A stretch of DNA of 47,444 nucleotides, from assembly GCF_003428695.1 (NCBI RefSeq), contig NZ_QURH01000114.1, positions 1 to 47,444 of the forward strand. Direction: 5' to 3'. The notes beneath the pieces were generated by a model. That model worked only from the letters and a program-made list of their open reading frames with translations. It had not been told where the DNA came from and made no database searches. The translations under genes and the position numbers were made by a program. Within the stretch, counting starts at the first letter, position 1; each line of letters starts with the position of its first letter. Shown piece by piece: positions 1 to 7,889 of this stretch. The DNA comes from Actinomadura logoneensis (GTDB taxonomy: Bacteria > Actinomycetota > Actinomycetes > Streptosporangiales > Streptosporangiaceae).

Positions 1-24
1 CCCGGCCGGGAACACCCGGCCGGG
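1..24. terminator. Perfect hairpin at window edge, likely terminator of an upstream gene
   Basis: The first 24 bases are two copies of CCCGGCCGGG separated by AACA. They form a perfect 10-bp stem with a 4-base loop, followed by a pyrimidine-rich stretch. It most likely ends a gene lying left of the window. There is no clean T-tract, which is usual for actinobacterial terminators. Confidence 0.55.
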
Positions 25-139
25 CCCCTTCGTCGTTCCGGGTACCGGCTGGACAGGCCGCATAGGGTGGGAGGACCATCCGCCGAACACGTGGCGTCCG
101 CGCGGCGCCACCCGGGACAGACAGGAGCGTCGATCGTCG

Positions 140-499
140 GTGACCGGCTTCGGTGTGCTCGACTACTTCTTCTGGATCTTGCTGCTCATCGCGTTCGTGA
201 TGGAGGCGTGGGCGCTGGTCGACGCCTTGACCGTGCCGACGAACGCGTACGCGGCGGCGAGCAAGCAGAGCAAGAAGCTCTGGATGATCATCCTGATCGT
301 CGCGGCCGTGGTGGGGCTCGCGGCGGCCGTCCTGCCGCTCCAGGGCTCCTCGCCGGTCGCGGTGCTGTTCGGCATCCTGCCGGTGGCCGCGTTCATCGCC
401 GCCGCCGTCTACCTCGCCGACGTCCGGCCCGCGGTCAAGCCGTTCAAGGGCCGTGGCGGCGGCCGGGGCTCCAACATGGGCCCGTACGGCCCCTGGTAG
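140..499 (+). CDS. DUF2516 family small membrane protein
   Basis: A 119-residue protein with three predicted membrane segments, at about residues 8-29, 47-67 and 72-92. A short basic, glycine-rich cytoplasmic tail follows (PFKGRGGGRG). Length, topology and the N-terminal FFWILLL...ALVDAL stretch match the actinobacterial DUF2516 family, whose function is unknown. The GTG start has an AGGAG 13 bases upstream, which is rather far, so the start is moderately sure. It stands alone, ahead of a gene in the same direction about 225 bases away. Confidence 0.8.
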   Translation: MTGFGVLDYFFWILLLIAFVMEAWALVDALTVPTNAYAAASKQSKKLWMIILIVAAVVGLAAAVLPLQGSSPVAVLFGILPVAAFIAAAVYLADVRPAVKPFKGRGGGRGSNMGPYGPW

Positions 500-723
500 A
501 CCGGCCGTACGCCTCCGTCCCGCTTCCCCCGCCTGGCCGCGGACGCGTCCGTCCCCGGCCAGGCTCCGGCTCCGGCCTGAGCGGGGCGGCGGACGGCGAC
601 GGTTGCAAGTAAGTCCTTACTTGAGGCAGGCTGGTCCGGACCGACGACCGCCCGCGCGCGGCCGAGGCCGTGCGCCCGCCGCGCACCGGTGCCCTGTGCC
701 CGCCCGCGCGAAGTGAGGCTCCC

Positions 724-1596
724 GTGAGCAGTGCCGCCGCCGTCCCGCCCCCTGCCGCCGCCCCCTCCGAAACCTCCGCCGACGAGGCGGTGCCGCGGGT
801 CGTCCGCGAACTGGTCAGCGGGCCGTCCCTGGTCGCGGGCGGCGCGAACGTGATCATGCAGCTGTCCCGGCTGCCGGTCGGGCTCGGCGTGGTGGAGAGC
901 ACCGTCGAGTCCGGACGGATCGACCGGCATCCCGTCAAGCGCACGCGCACGACGCTGACCTACCTGGTGGTCGCGATGCTGGGCACCGCCGAGGAGCGCG
1001 CCTGGATGCGCGAGCAGGTGAACCGGCAGCACCGGCAGGTGCGCAGCGAGCCCGGCGCGCCCGTCCGGTACAACGCGTTCGACCGCGAACTCCAGCTGTG
1101 GGTCGCCGCCTGCATCTACTGGGGCATGGAGGACGTCTACCGGCGCTTCTACGGCGAGCCGTCCGAGGCCGCCGTCGCCGCGTTCTACCGGCACGGACGC
1201 CGGTTCGCCACGACGCTCCAGGTGCCGGACGACATGTGGCCGGCGGACCGCGAGGCGTTCGAGAAGTACTGGCGGGACGGCCTCACCAGGATCGACAGCA
1301 CCCCCGAGACCCGCGCCTACCTGCGCGGACTCGCCAAGGCGGGGTTCCTGCCGGGTCCGGTCCGCCGCCTGGTGGGCCCGGCGAACCGGCTGCTGACCGT
1401 CGGGTTCCTGCCGCCGGAGTTCCGCGCGGAGATGGGCTTCGCCTGGACGCCCCGGGACCAGCGGGCGTTCGACGCGGCCGTCCGCATGATCGCGTTCGCC
1501 AACCGGACGATGCCGAGGCCGCTGCGCGAGTTCCCGTTCAACGCCTACCTGTGGGACTTCCGCCGCCGGATGCGCACCGGCCGTTCCTTCGTCTGA
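724..1596 (+). CDS. MpaB-family (DUF2236) oxygenase
   Basis: About 290 residues. It matches the oxygenase MpaB / DUF2236 family, to which fungal MpaB and the haem-b latex-clearing protein Lcp belong. Typical features are visible: the RTTLTYLVVAMLGT segment, a histidine-bearing NRQHRQV motif that could be a haem ligand, and the NAFDRELQLWVAA stretch. I chose GTG at 724 because a GTGAGG Shine-Dalgarno lies a few bases upstream; the longer frame would add a low-complexity Arg/Pro head. The substrate cannot be inferred. It is convergent with the cydB-like gene, with only 9 bases between them. Confidence 0.8.
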   Translation: MSSAAAVPPPAAAPSETSADEAVPRVVRELVSGPSLVAGGANVIMQLSRLPVGLGVVESTVESGRIDRHPVKRTRTTLTYLVVAMLGTAEERAWMREQVNRQHRQVRSEPGAPVRYNAFDRELQLWVAACIYWGMEDVYRRFYGEPSEAAVAAFYRHGRRFATTLQVPDDMWPADREAFEKYWRDGLTRIDSTPETRAYLRGLAKAGFLPGPVRRLVGPANRLLTVGFLPPEFRAEMGFAWTPRDQRAFDAAVRMIAFANRTMPRPLREFPFNAYLWDFRRRMRTGRSFV

Positions 1597-1605
1597 AGCC
1601 CGGAC

Positions 1606-2547
1606 TCAGGCCCGGCGCGCCCGGTGCGCCATGCCATGGGCGCGACCGTGTCCGTAGGAGTGGCCGCGGGAGCCGCGCCGCACGTACAGCCAGGCCACCG
1701 CCGGGACGAGGACGACCGCGCCCACGGCGAGCACCGCGAACGCCGCGTCCAGCGCGCCGTTGCGGGCGACCGACCCGGCCAGGTCGAGGTCGGCCATGGA
1801 CGCCCCGCCCCACAGCACGCTGACGACCGCGAGCGCGCTGGTCAGCCGGACGGCCAGGTGCCGCCGCCGCAGGACCAGCACCAGCGAGAGCAGCCCGGCG
1901 GCGGCCGACACCAGGATCAGCGGCGACCGGACGCCGAACACCACCGCGCCGGGCAGGGCGAACAGCCCGGTCGCGACGCCGGAGACCACCGCGTAGCCCT
2001 GGAAGTGCAGCGGCACGTCCTGGTCCTCGCCGAACCGGCGCGCGTCCCAGATCAGGCGGACGGCGGCGAGGTAGGCGCAGAGCATGGTGGTCAGCGCGCC
2101 GCCGTAGACGCCGGAGACGCTCATCCAGCTCGGCGCGCCGGTGGAGACGGCCGCCGCGACGGCGCCCAGGCAGAACGGGGTGAGCTGCGACACCGGGCCG
2201 AGCAGCGGCTCCAGCCGCGGCGGGCCGGACGACGCCCTGGTCAGGCCTTGGACGGTGGCGCGGGCGACGAGGCCGGCGGCGGCCAGCGCGAGCGGGACCC
2301 GGTACGCGGCCAGCAGGTCCGCGAGGATCGACGGGAACGCCGCCCAGGCCATCAGCAGGCCGGCGGCGAGCCAGGCGTGGTCGGCGCCCCGGAACGGCCC
2401 GGTGGCGCGCTCGATCACCCTCCGGTCGCCGGGCCGGTCGCGGGACAGCAGGTGCCACAGTCCCGCGCCGAGGTCGGCGCCGCCGAACAGCAGGTAGGCC
2501 GAGAGGGCTGCCAGGATCAGTCCGAAGGCGATGTCGGCGTGCGTCAT
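1606..2547 (-). CDS. Orphan cytochrome d ubiquinol oxidase subunit II (CydB-like)
   Basis: A 313-residue hydrophobic protein with roughly eight to nine membrane helices. Near the N-terminus is the CydB-type signature LFGGADLGAGLWHLL. CydB is the accessory subunit of the bd-type quinol oxidase and normally needs CydA, which carries the haems. No cydA lies on either side here: the upstream neighbour is the divergent blaI and the downstream neighbour is a convergent oxygenase. The His/Arg-rich C-terminus is unusual. The ATG overlaps by ATGA the end of an upstream open frame that then runs antisense into blaI, possibly the last trace of a lost partner gene. It may work with a CydA encoded elsewhere, or be a relic. 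Confidence 0.75.
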   Translation of the reverse strand: MTHADIAFGLILAALSAYLLFGGADLGAGLWHLLSRDRPGDRRVIERATGPFRGADHAWLAAGLLMAWAAFPSILADLLAAYRVPLALAAAGLVARATVQGLTRASSGPPRLEPLLGPVSQLTPFCLGAVAAAVSTGAPSWMSVSGVYGGALTTMLCAYLAAVRLIWDARRFGEDQDVPLHFQGYAVVSGVATGLFALPGAVVFGVRSPLILVSAAAGLLSLVLVLRRRHLAVRLTSALAVVSVLWGGASMADLDLAGSVARNGALDAAFAVLAVGAVVLVPAVAWLYVRRGSRGHSYGHGRAHGMAHRARRA

Positions 2548-2685
2548 CGGGTGCTCACCACCAGGGGGTCGGCGGTCGGGGCGCGGACGGCCGCGCCCGG
2601 ACCGCGAGGCGAACGGGGGGCGGCCGGGCGCCCGGGAGCAGGGGCGCGCCGGCCGTGAGCCCGGGGGTGCTCACATCGACCGAAT

Positions 2686-2725
2686 GTAGTACTACGCCGT
2701 GTAGTACGCGTTGTGGTAGTACTAC
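2686..2725. promoter_or_regulatory. Triple BlaI-type operator with 15-bp period
   Basis: Two perfect copies of the palindrome GTAGTACTAC start at 2686 and 2716. A third, partial copy (GTAGTACGCG) starts at 2701, exactly midway. The centres are therefore spaced by 15 bp. BlaI/MecI repressors bind dyads built on TAC/GTA half-sites as cooperative dimers, so this is the expected autoregulatory operator for the following blaI-M56 operon. It lies between blaI and the divergent cydB-like gene and could control both. Confidence 0.75.
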
Positions 2726-2768
2726 CCCGCGTGGTGATCTTTTTCACCCGTCGCCTACAGTGGAGTGC

Positions 2769-3149
2769 GTGAAGGGTCTGGGAGAGCTTGAACGCACCGT
2801 CATGGAGGTCTGCTGGGCGCGCGAGGAGGCGGGCGTGGCCCCCGCCACCGCCCGCGACGTGAGCCGCGCGCTGGCCGACCAGCGCGACCTGGCGCACACC
2901 ACGGTCATGACCGTGCTGGACCGCCTGGCCAAGAAGGGATTCCTTGATCGTGAGCGGGACGGCCGCGCGTGGCGGTACCGTCCTGTTGCGAGCAGGGAGG
3001 GATACGTGACCGAGCTCATGCTGGGCGCGCTCAACGAGACCGGCGACCGCGACGCGGCGCTGGCCCACTTCGTCCGGTCGGTCACGCAGGACGAGATCGA
3101 CATCATCCGCCAGGCGCTCGCCGACGTCACCCAGGAGCCACCCGCATGA
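2769..3149 (+). CDS. blaI: BlaI/MecI/CopY family transcriptional repressor
   Basis: A 126-residue winged-helix repressor. The recognition region TARDVSRAL...HTTVMTVLDRLAKKGFLDRERDGRAWRYRP is diagnostic of the Penicillinase_R family. The C-terminal half supplies the dimerisation helices and the protease-sensitive region. I chose GTG at 2769 (VKGLGELERTVMEV), preceded by GGAG at close spacing; GTG at 2760 is an alternative. Its stop overlaps the ATG of the M56 protease gene (ATGA), so the two are translationally coupled, as in other BlaI-BlaR pairs. Repression is expected to be relieved by the partner protease. Confidence 0.9.
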   Translation: MKGLGELERTVMEVCWAREEAGVAPATARDVSRALADQRDLAHTTVMTVLDRLAKKGFLDRERDGRAWRYRPVASREGYVTELMLGALNETGDRDAALAHFVRSVTQDEIDIIRQALADVTQEPPA

Positions 3150-4057
3150 TCGGCACGGCCCTGCTCGCGGCGGTCGCGCTCGCGACCGTTCTCGGCGCGC
3201 ACGGGCTGTCGAAGGCCCGGTGGACGTGGCACACCCCGCGGATCGCGATCGGGCTGTGGCAGGCGCTCGGTCTCGGCTGGGGCATCGCCACGATCGGCGC
3301 GCTGCTGAGCGTGGCCCTGCTCCCGTACCGGCGCGGCATCGTGCACGGGGTACCCCGCATGGCGGGCGACAGCGCCGCGCGGCTCGACGCCGTGCACATG
3401 GCGGCGCTGCTGGCCGCCGTCGCGCTGACCTTCGTGCTGCTCACCATGCTCGCCACCGCGGTGTTCCGCGTGGTGCGGGCCCGCCGCCGGCACCGCGCGC
3501 TGCTCGCGCTGGTCGCCCGCGGCGACTCCGCCGCCCCCGACGCGCTGGTCCTGGACCACCCGGGAGCGGCGGCCTACTGCGTTCCGGGCGTCCGCTCGTC
3601 CAAGGTCGTCGTGAGCGCCGGGACGCTGGCGCTGCTCGACGACAAGGAACTGGCGGCCGTTCTCGCGCACGAGCGCGCGCACGCGCGCGAGCGGCACGAC
3701 CTGGTGCTGCTGCCGTTCTACTCGCTGCGCCAGGTGTTCCCGCAGATCGGGCTCGTCGGGCGATGTCTGGACGCCGTCGAGCTGCTGATCGAGATGGCCG
3801 CCGACGACCGCGCCCGCCGTCACCGCCCCGCCAAGGAGCTGGCGACGGCGCTGCTGCGGTTCGCCGCCGCCCGTCCGGGGCCCGCCCCGTCCGGCACGCT
3901 CGGCGTCGCCGCCGCGGACGACATCCCGGTCCTCGCCCGGGTGAACCGGCTGCTCCGGCCCGAGCCGCAGCCCCGCCGCATCCGGCTGGCCGCGATGGCC
4001 GCCATCCCCATGGCGATCGTCCTCCCGATCGTCCTCTGGACGCTGCCGCCCTTCTAG
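3146..4057 (+). CDS. M56 family membrane metallopeptidase (BlaR1-like, no sensor domain)
   Basis: A 303-residue integral membrane zinc protease. Membrane segments lie at about residues 1-18, 33-58, 86-110 and near the C-terminus (about 283-300). The catalytic HERAH motif is at 175-179, and a glutamate in ELLIEMAADD about 40 residues later is the likely third zinc ligand. It is far shorter than staphylococcal BlaR1 and lacks the extracellular penicillin-binding sensor, as is common in actinobacterial BlaI partners. It is coupled to blaI by a 4-base overlap. The inferred role is cleavage of BlaI in response to a cell-envelope or other signal that the sequence does not reveal. Confidence 0.88.
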   Translation: MIGTALLAAVALATVLGAHGLSKARWTWHTPRIAIGLWQALGLGWGIATIGALLSVALLPYRRGIVHGVPRMAGDSAARLDAVHMAALLAAVALTFVLLTMLATAVFRVVRARRRHRALLALVARGDSAAPDALVLDHPGAAAYCVPGVRSSKVVVSAGTLALLDDKELAAVLAHERAHARERHDLVLLPFYSLRQVFPQIGLVGRCLDAVELLIEMAADDRARRHRPAKELATALLRFAAARPGPAPSGTLGVAAADDIPVLARVNRLLRPEPQPRRIRLAAMAAIPMAIVLPIVLWTLPPF

Positions 4058-4210
4058 CCGCCGCGCCCCTTCACGAACCCGCTGACGCCGCCGGTCCCGG
4101 ACTCGATCTCCGGACCGGCGTCCGCCGTTTCCTGGGCCGCCGCGGCGACGGTCGGCCGGATCTTGCGGCACCGCCCGGCGATCAGGCTTCCGGCGGGTGA
4201 GAATGGCGGC

Positions 4211-5371
4211 GTGCTCACCGACCGCCTGCGGGAGTGGACGGCCACGTCGCCCCGACTGCCCGCGTTCGTGTACGACCTGGACGTCCTGGACGCGCACGCG
4301 CGGCGCATCCGGGACGCCGTGCCGATCGAGATCCTCTACGCCGCGAAGGCGAATCCGGACGCCCCGATCCTGCGGACGCTCGCCCCGCACGTGGACGGGT
4401 TCGAGGTGGCGTCCGGGGGCGAGCTGCGGCACGTCCGGAGCGTCCTCCCGGAGGCGCGGCTCGCGTTCGGCGGCCCCGGCAAGACCGACGCCGAGCTCGA
4501 CCTCCCCGCCGACCGGATCCACGTGGAGTCGCCGTACGAGCTGGCCCGGCTGGCCGCCAAGGGCCGCCCGGCCGACGTCCTGCTGCGCGCGAACCTGGCG
4601 GGGGACCGGACGGGCGTGGCGCTCGCGATGTCCGGCCCGTTCGGCATGGACCCCGACGTGATCGAGGAGTGCCGCGAGATCCTCGCGTCCGCGCCCTGGC
4701 TGCGGCTGCGCGGCGTCCACGCCCACCTCGCGTCGGGGCTGGACGCCCCGGAGCTCGTCGTCCAGTCGCGGGAGATCCTGGACTGGGCGCGGCCGTGGGC
4801 GGAGAAGGCGGAGATCGAGGACCCGGAGTTCAACCTGGGCGGCGGCATGGCCGTGGACTACGCCGCACCGGGCGCGACGTTCGACTGGGAGGCCTACGGG
4901 CGGAAGATCGCGGCGCTCGCCCGCCCGGGGGAGACGCTGCGGATCGAGCCCGGCCGGGCGGTCACCGCCTACTGCGGCTGGTACGTCACGGACGTCCTGG
5001 ACGTGAAGCCCGCGCACGGCCGCTGGTACGCCGTCCTGCGCGGCGGCACCATGCACCTGCGCACGCCGGTGACCAAGCAGCACGACCAGCCGTTCACCGT
5101 CCTGCGGAACCCGGCGGGAGGCTCCGGCGCGCGGCGGCCGTCCGCGCACGACGCCGAGATCACCCTGGTGGGGCAGCTCTGCACGCCCAAGGACGTCTTC
5201 GCGCGGGACGTCTCCGTCGCCGGGATCGGCGTCGGGGACGTCGTGGCCTTCGGGATGGCGGGCGCCTACGGCTGGAACATCTCGCACCGCGACTTCCTCA
5301 TGCACGACCCGCCGGGGTTCCACTACCTGGCGGGCGACCCGCGCGGCTATCCCCCGAGCGAGGTGCCGTAG
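4211..5371 (+). CDS. Type III PLP-dependent decarboxylase (DAP/ornithine decarboxylase fold)
   Basis: A 386-residue alanine-racemase-fold decarboxylase. The PLP lysine is in LYAAKANPD (about K46). A glycine-rich phosphate-binding loop (FNLGGGMAVDY) and an IEPGRAV motif follow. The catalytic cysteine is in CTPKDV (about C324), and the C-terminal GAYGWNISHRDF carries the conserved tyrosine. The CTPKDV variant and overall pattern resemble the siderophore or aminoglycoside-type decarboxylases SbnH and BtrK rather than housekeeping LysA. No siderophore synthetase or carrier protein is nearby, so the substrate is unknown. The GTG start has GGTGAG about 10 bases upstream. The 3' end overlaps a PPOX remnant on the other strand. 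Confidence 0.85.
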   Translation: MLTDRLREWTATSPRLPAFVYDLDVLDAHARRIRDAVPIEILYAAKANPDAPILRTLAPHVDGFEVASGGELRHVRSVLPEARLAFGGPGKTDAELDLPADRIHVESPYELARLAAKGRPADVLLRANLAGDRTGVALAMSGPFGMDPDVIEECREILASAPWLRLRGVHAHLASGLDAPELVVQSREILDWARPWAEKAEIEDPEFNLGGGMAVDYAAPGATFDWEAYGRKIAALARPGETLRIEPGRAVTAYCGWYVTDVLDVKPAHGRWYAVLRGGTMHLRTPVTKQHDQPFTVLRNPAGGSGARRPSAHDAEITLVGQLCTPKDVFARDVSVAGIGVGDVVAFGMAGAYGWNISHRDFLMHDPPGFHYLAGDPRGYPPSEVP

Positions 5372-5607
5372 AGGCGGTCGACGCGCAGCCGGATGACGAC
5401 GCGGCGGTCCTTGGCCATCTGCTCGAGGAACGCCGCCTCGTCGGCCGGGTCCGGGAAGCCGCCCATCATGGCGAGCAGTTCGCGCGTGACCGCGTCGCCG
5501 GCCTCGGCGGCGACCTCCGACAGCTCGGCCTTCCCCTCCGCGACGGCGAACGCCATGTGGTCGTCGCTGGACACGTAGAGCGCCGCGCGGGGGTCGTTCC
5601 GCAGAGG
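5347..5607 (-). pseudogene. C-terminal fragment of a PPOX / F420-type flavoprotein gene
   Basis: On the minus strand about 85 residues read as the C-terminal half of a pyridoxamine-5'-phosphate-oxidase-like protein: LRNDPRAALYVSSDDHMAFAVAEG, then an acidic helical stretch, then VVIRLRVDRLYGTSLGG before a stop. The N-terminal half, the FMN/F420-binding strand region, is absent. The homology begins within a few bases of the stop codon of the upstream MFS gene, with no start codon or ribosome site. It therefore looks like a remnant cut by the arrival of the MFS gene or by a deletion. An intact relative is at 42873-43262. Confidence 0.65.
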
Positions 5608-5609
5608 GG

Positions 5610-7046
5610 TCAGGCGGAGGGGAGCTGGGCCGGGGCGGCCGTGGGCGTCGCGTCCGCGTCCGCCGGCGAGGCGGACGGGATGCGGCGCAGGACGGCCAGC
5701 GAGAGCACGATCCCGGCGGTCAGCAGGCCCGCGCCCACCCAGAACGCCACGTGGTAGCCCTGCGTCAGGGCCTCCCGCGACGGTCCGTCGGTGTTCGCGG
5801 CGGCGACGGCGGCCAGGGCGGCGACGCCGAGCGCCGCGCCGATCTGCTGCGTGGTGTTGAAGACGCCCGAGACGACCCCGGCGTCCTCCGGCTTCGCGCC
5901 GGACATCCCGAGCCCGGTCAGCGACGGCATCACGAGCCCGAAGCCGCCCGACAGCAGCATGAGCGGCAGCAGGTCCGTCGCGAAGTGGCCGTCCACCGGG
6001 ACGCGGGTGAGCAGCAGCCGCGCGGCCAGCAGCAGGACGAGCCCGGTGACCAGGACCGTCCGCGCGCCGAACCGGTCGATCAGCCGGGCGGCGACGAAGA
6101 GCGACACGACGGCGATCGCCACCGCGGCCGGGAGCATCGCGAGCCCGGTCTCGGACGCGTTGTAGCGGAGCACGTTCTGCATGTAGAGGGCGACCATGAC
6201 CTGGAAGCTGAACAGCGCGGCCAGGACGACGAGCTGGATGAGGTTCGCGCCCCACACGTTCCGGTCGCGCAGCACGCGCAGCGGCATCAGCGGCACGGCG
6301 GCGGTGGCCTGCCGGACGACGAACCCGGCGAGGAGCGCGAGGGCGCCGGCGCCGAGCGCGAGCGTGCGCGCCCCCCAGCCGTGCTGCTCGGTCTGGACGA
6401 TCGTGTAGACGGCGAGCATGCTCCCGGCCGTCACCAGCAGCCCGCCGAGCACGTCCGCGCCCGCCGCGAGCCCGACGCCGCGGTCGGACGGCAGGCACCG
6501 CAGCGCCGCGACCGCCGTGACCAGGCCGAGCGGCAGGTTGATCAGGAAGATCCAGTGCCAGTTCAGCGCGTCGGTGAGGACGCCGCCGAGCACCTGGCCC
6601 AGGGACGCGCCGACCGCGCCGGTGAACGCGAACGCCGACAGCGCGCGGGTCCGCGCCGCGGCCTCGCTGAACAGCGTGGTGATCATGCCGAGCGCGACGG
6701 CCGAGGTGAGCGCGCCGCCGACGCCCTGGACGAACCGGGCGGCGATCAGCGCGGCCGGGGTGGTGGCGGCCCCGCAGACCGCCGAGGCGATCGTGAAGAC
6801 CGCGATCCCGGTGACGAAGACCGCGCGCCGCCCGAGCAGGTCGCCGAGCCGGCCCGCGAGCAGCAGCAACCCGCCGAACGCGATCACATAGCCGTTGACG
6901 ACCCAGGTCAGCCCGGCGTCGCCGAGCCCGAGGCCGCGCTGCATCGCCGGCAGCGCCACCGTGACGATCGACCCGTCCAGGATGATCATCAGGGGCCCGG
7001 CGCACAGCACGGCCAGCGCCAGGGCCCGCGATCGAACGCTCTCCAC
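5610..7046 (-). CDS. DHA2-family MFS drug exporter (EmrB/QacA-like, 14 helices)
   Basis: A 478-residue proton-driven efflux transporter. The N-terminal LDGSIVTVALPAMQRGLG motif (DHA2 motif D1), the motif A loop GRLGDLLGRRAVF, motif C in GAVGASLGQVLGG and about 14 hydrophobic helices identify the DHA2 subfamily. The GTG start (VESVRSR) is set by a strong GGAGG about 7 bases upstream. About 90 bases further upstream is a sequence whose 15-base core also lies in front of marR at 8644-9132, so this exporter is probably the main target of that repressor. Typical substrates are lipophilic antibiotics or cationic compounds; the actual one is unknown. Confidence 0.9.
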   Translation of the reverse strand: MESVRSRALALAVLCAGPLMIILDGSIVTVALPAMQRGLGLGDAGLTWVVNGYVIAFGGLLLLAGRLGDLLGRRAVFVTGIAVFTIASAVCGAATTPAALIAARFVQGVGGALTSAVALGMITTLFSEAAARTRALSAFAFTGAVGASLGQVLGGVLTDALNWHWIFLINLPLGLVTAVAALRCLPSDRGVGLAAGADVLGGLLVTAGSMLAVYTIVQTEQHGWGARTLALGAGALALLAGFVVRQATAAVPLMPLRVLRDRNVWGANLIQLVVLAALFSFQVMVALYMQNVLRYNASETGLAMLPAAVAIAVVSLFVAARLIDRFGARTVLVTGLVLLLAARLLLTRVPVDGHFATDLLPLMLLSGGFGLVMPSLTGLGMSGAKPEDAGVVSGVFNTTQQIGAALGVAALAAVAAANTDGPSREALTQGYHVAFWVGAGLLTAGIVLSLAVLRRIPSASPADADATPTAAPAQLPSA

Positions 7047-7131
7047 AGTCTTTCCCTCCGCAGCGGTCCGGAGCCCGGCGAACGCCCGGCCCGGCCGCGC
7101 CTCCACGGCGCGACGGGAGAGACGGTAACAG

Positions 7132-7151
7132 ATAGTTCCGTTGCGGACTAT
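7132..7151. promoter_or_regulatory. Putative MarR operator upstream of the DHA2 exporter
   Basis: ATAGTTCCGTTGCGGACTAT is an imperfect dyad (TCCG-TTG-CGGA core with TAG/CTA outer arms). It lies 86 bases upstream of the MFS start. Its 15-base core TAGTTCCGTTGCGGA recurs exactly at 9143-9157 in front of the marR gene. An exact 15-base match in two promoter regions 2 kb apart, one of them the repressor's own, is good evidence of a shared operator. Confidence 0.7.
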
Positions 7152-7189
7152 ATGCTTCCGATCTAGATGTTCTGTTGTGGATGGAATCC

Positions 7190-7846
7190 TCAGGGACGGG
7201 CCGGGGTGGCGGCCTCCAGGTCGGCGACGGTGCCGGACATGATCGTCCGGAGGTGGGCGGTGATGTGCTCGACCGGCCAGTCCCACCAGGCCACCCTCAG
7301 GAGGCGGGCGACGTCCTCGGGGGAGAAGCGGGTCCGGATGAGGCGTGCCGGATTGCCGCCGACGATGCCGTAGTCCGGGACGTCCGACGTGACCACCGCG
7401 CCGGACGCCACGATCGCGCCGTGCCCGATCCGGACGCCCGGCATGACCGTCGCGCCGTTGCCGAGCCAGACGTCGTTGCCGACGACGGTGTCGCCCCGGT
7501 TCGGCAGGCCGGTGATCAGGTCGAAGTGCTCCGCCCACGCGCCGCCCATGGTCGGGAAGGGGAAGGTGGACGGCCCGTCCATGCGGTGGTTCGCGCCGTT
7601 CATGATGAACCGCACGCCGGTCGCCAGCGCGCAGAACCTGCCGATGACCAGCCGCTCCGGCCCGTAGTGGTACAGGACGTTGCGGGTCTCGAAGGCCGTC
7701 GGGTCGTCCGGGTCGTCGTAGTAGGAGTACTCGCCGACCTCGATCAGCGGGGACGTGACCAGCGGCCGGAGCAGGACGACCCGCGGGTGCCCGGGCATCG
7801 GGTGCAGGACGTCCGGGTCGGTGGGAGGGGGGTGCGGGGTGGCCAT
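7190..7846 (-). CDS. Vat/CatB-type xenobiotic O-acetyltransferase (left-handed beta-helix)
   Basis: A 218-residue hexapeptide-repeat acetyltransferase of the xenobiotic acyltransferase group, which inactivates streptogramin A or chloramphenicol using acetyl-CoA. The catalytic histidine is in [10 protein letters not shown] (H87), in the loop that this family inserts in the beta-helix. Repeated hexads [21 protein letters not shown]...[10 protein letters not shown] and the GGNPARLI exit follow. Length agrees with Vat/CatB (about 210). The ATG is preceded by GGAG. It is divergent from a TetR gene with a perfect inverted repeat in the gap. Resistance is inferred from family; many chromosomal members act weakly or on unknown substrates. 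Confidence 0.88.
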   Translation of the reverse strand: MATPHPPPTDPDVLHPMPGHPRVVLLRPLVTSPLIEVGEYSYYDDPDDPTAFETRNVLYHYGPERLVIGRFCALATGVRFIMNGANHRMDGPSTFPFPTMGGAWAEHFDLITGLPNRGDTVVGNDVWLGNGATVMPGVRIGHGAIVASGAVVTSDVPDYGIVGGNPARLIRTRFSPEDVARLLRVAWWDWPVEHITAHLRTIMSGTVADLEAATPARP

Positions 7847-7857
7847 GGGCGCTCCAT

Positions 7858-7879
7858 TAATGCGACAAGTGATGCATTA
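7858..7879. promoter_or_regulatory. TetR operator, TAATGC-N10-GCATTA
   Basis: A perfect 6-bp inverted repeat (TAATGC and GCATTA, 10-base spacer) sits in the 43-base gap between the divergent acetyltransferase and TetR genes, 11 bases before each start codon. It is the natural autoregulatory operator and would control both genes. Confidence 0.7.
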
Positions 7880-7889
7880 GGATGCTGGC

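Noticed and set aside
2744..5323. 859-residue open frame on the minus strand
   Set aside because: It is antisense to blaI, the M56 gene and the PLP decarboxylase, has low-complexity Arg/Gly/Asp composition and arises from high GC content.
4211..5371. Part of a siderophore biosynthetic cluster
   Set aside because: Despite SbnH-like motifs, no NIS synthetase, NRPS, ligase or siderophore exporter is adjacent.
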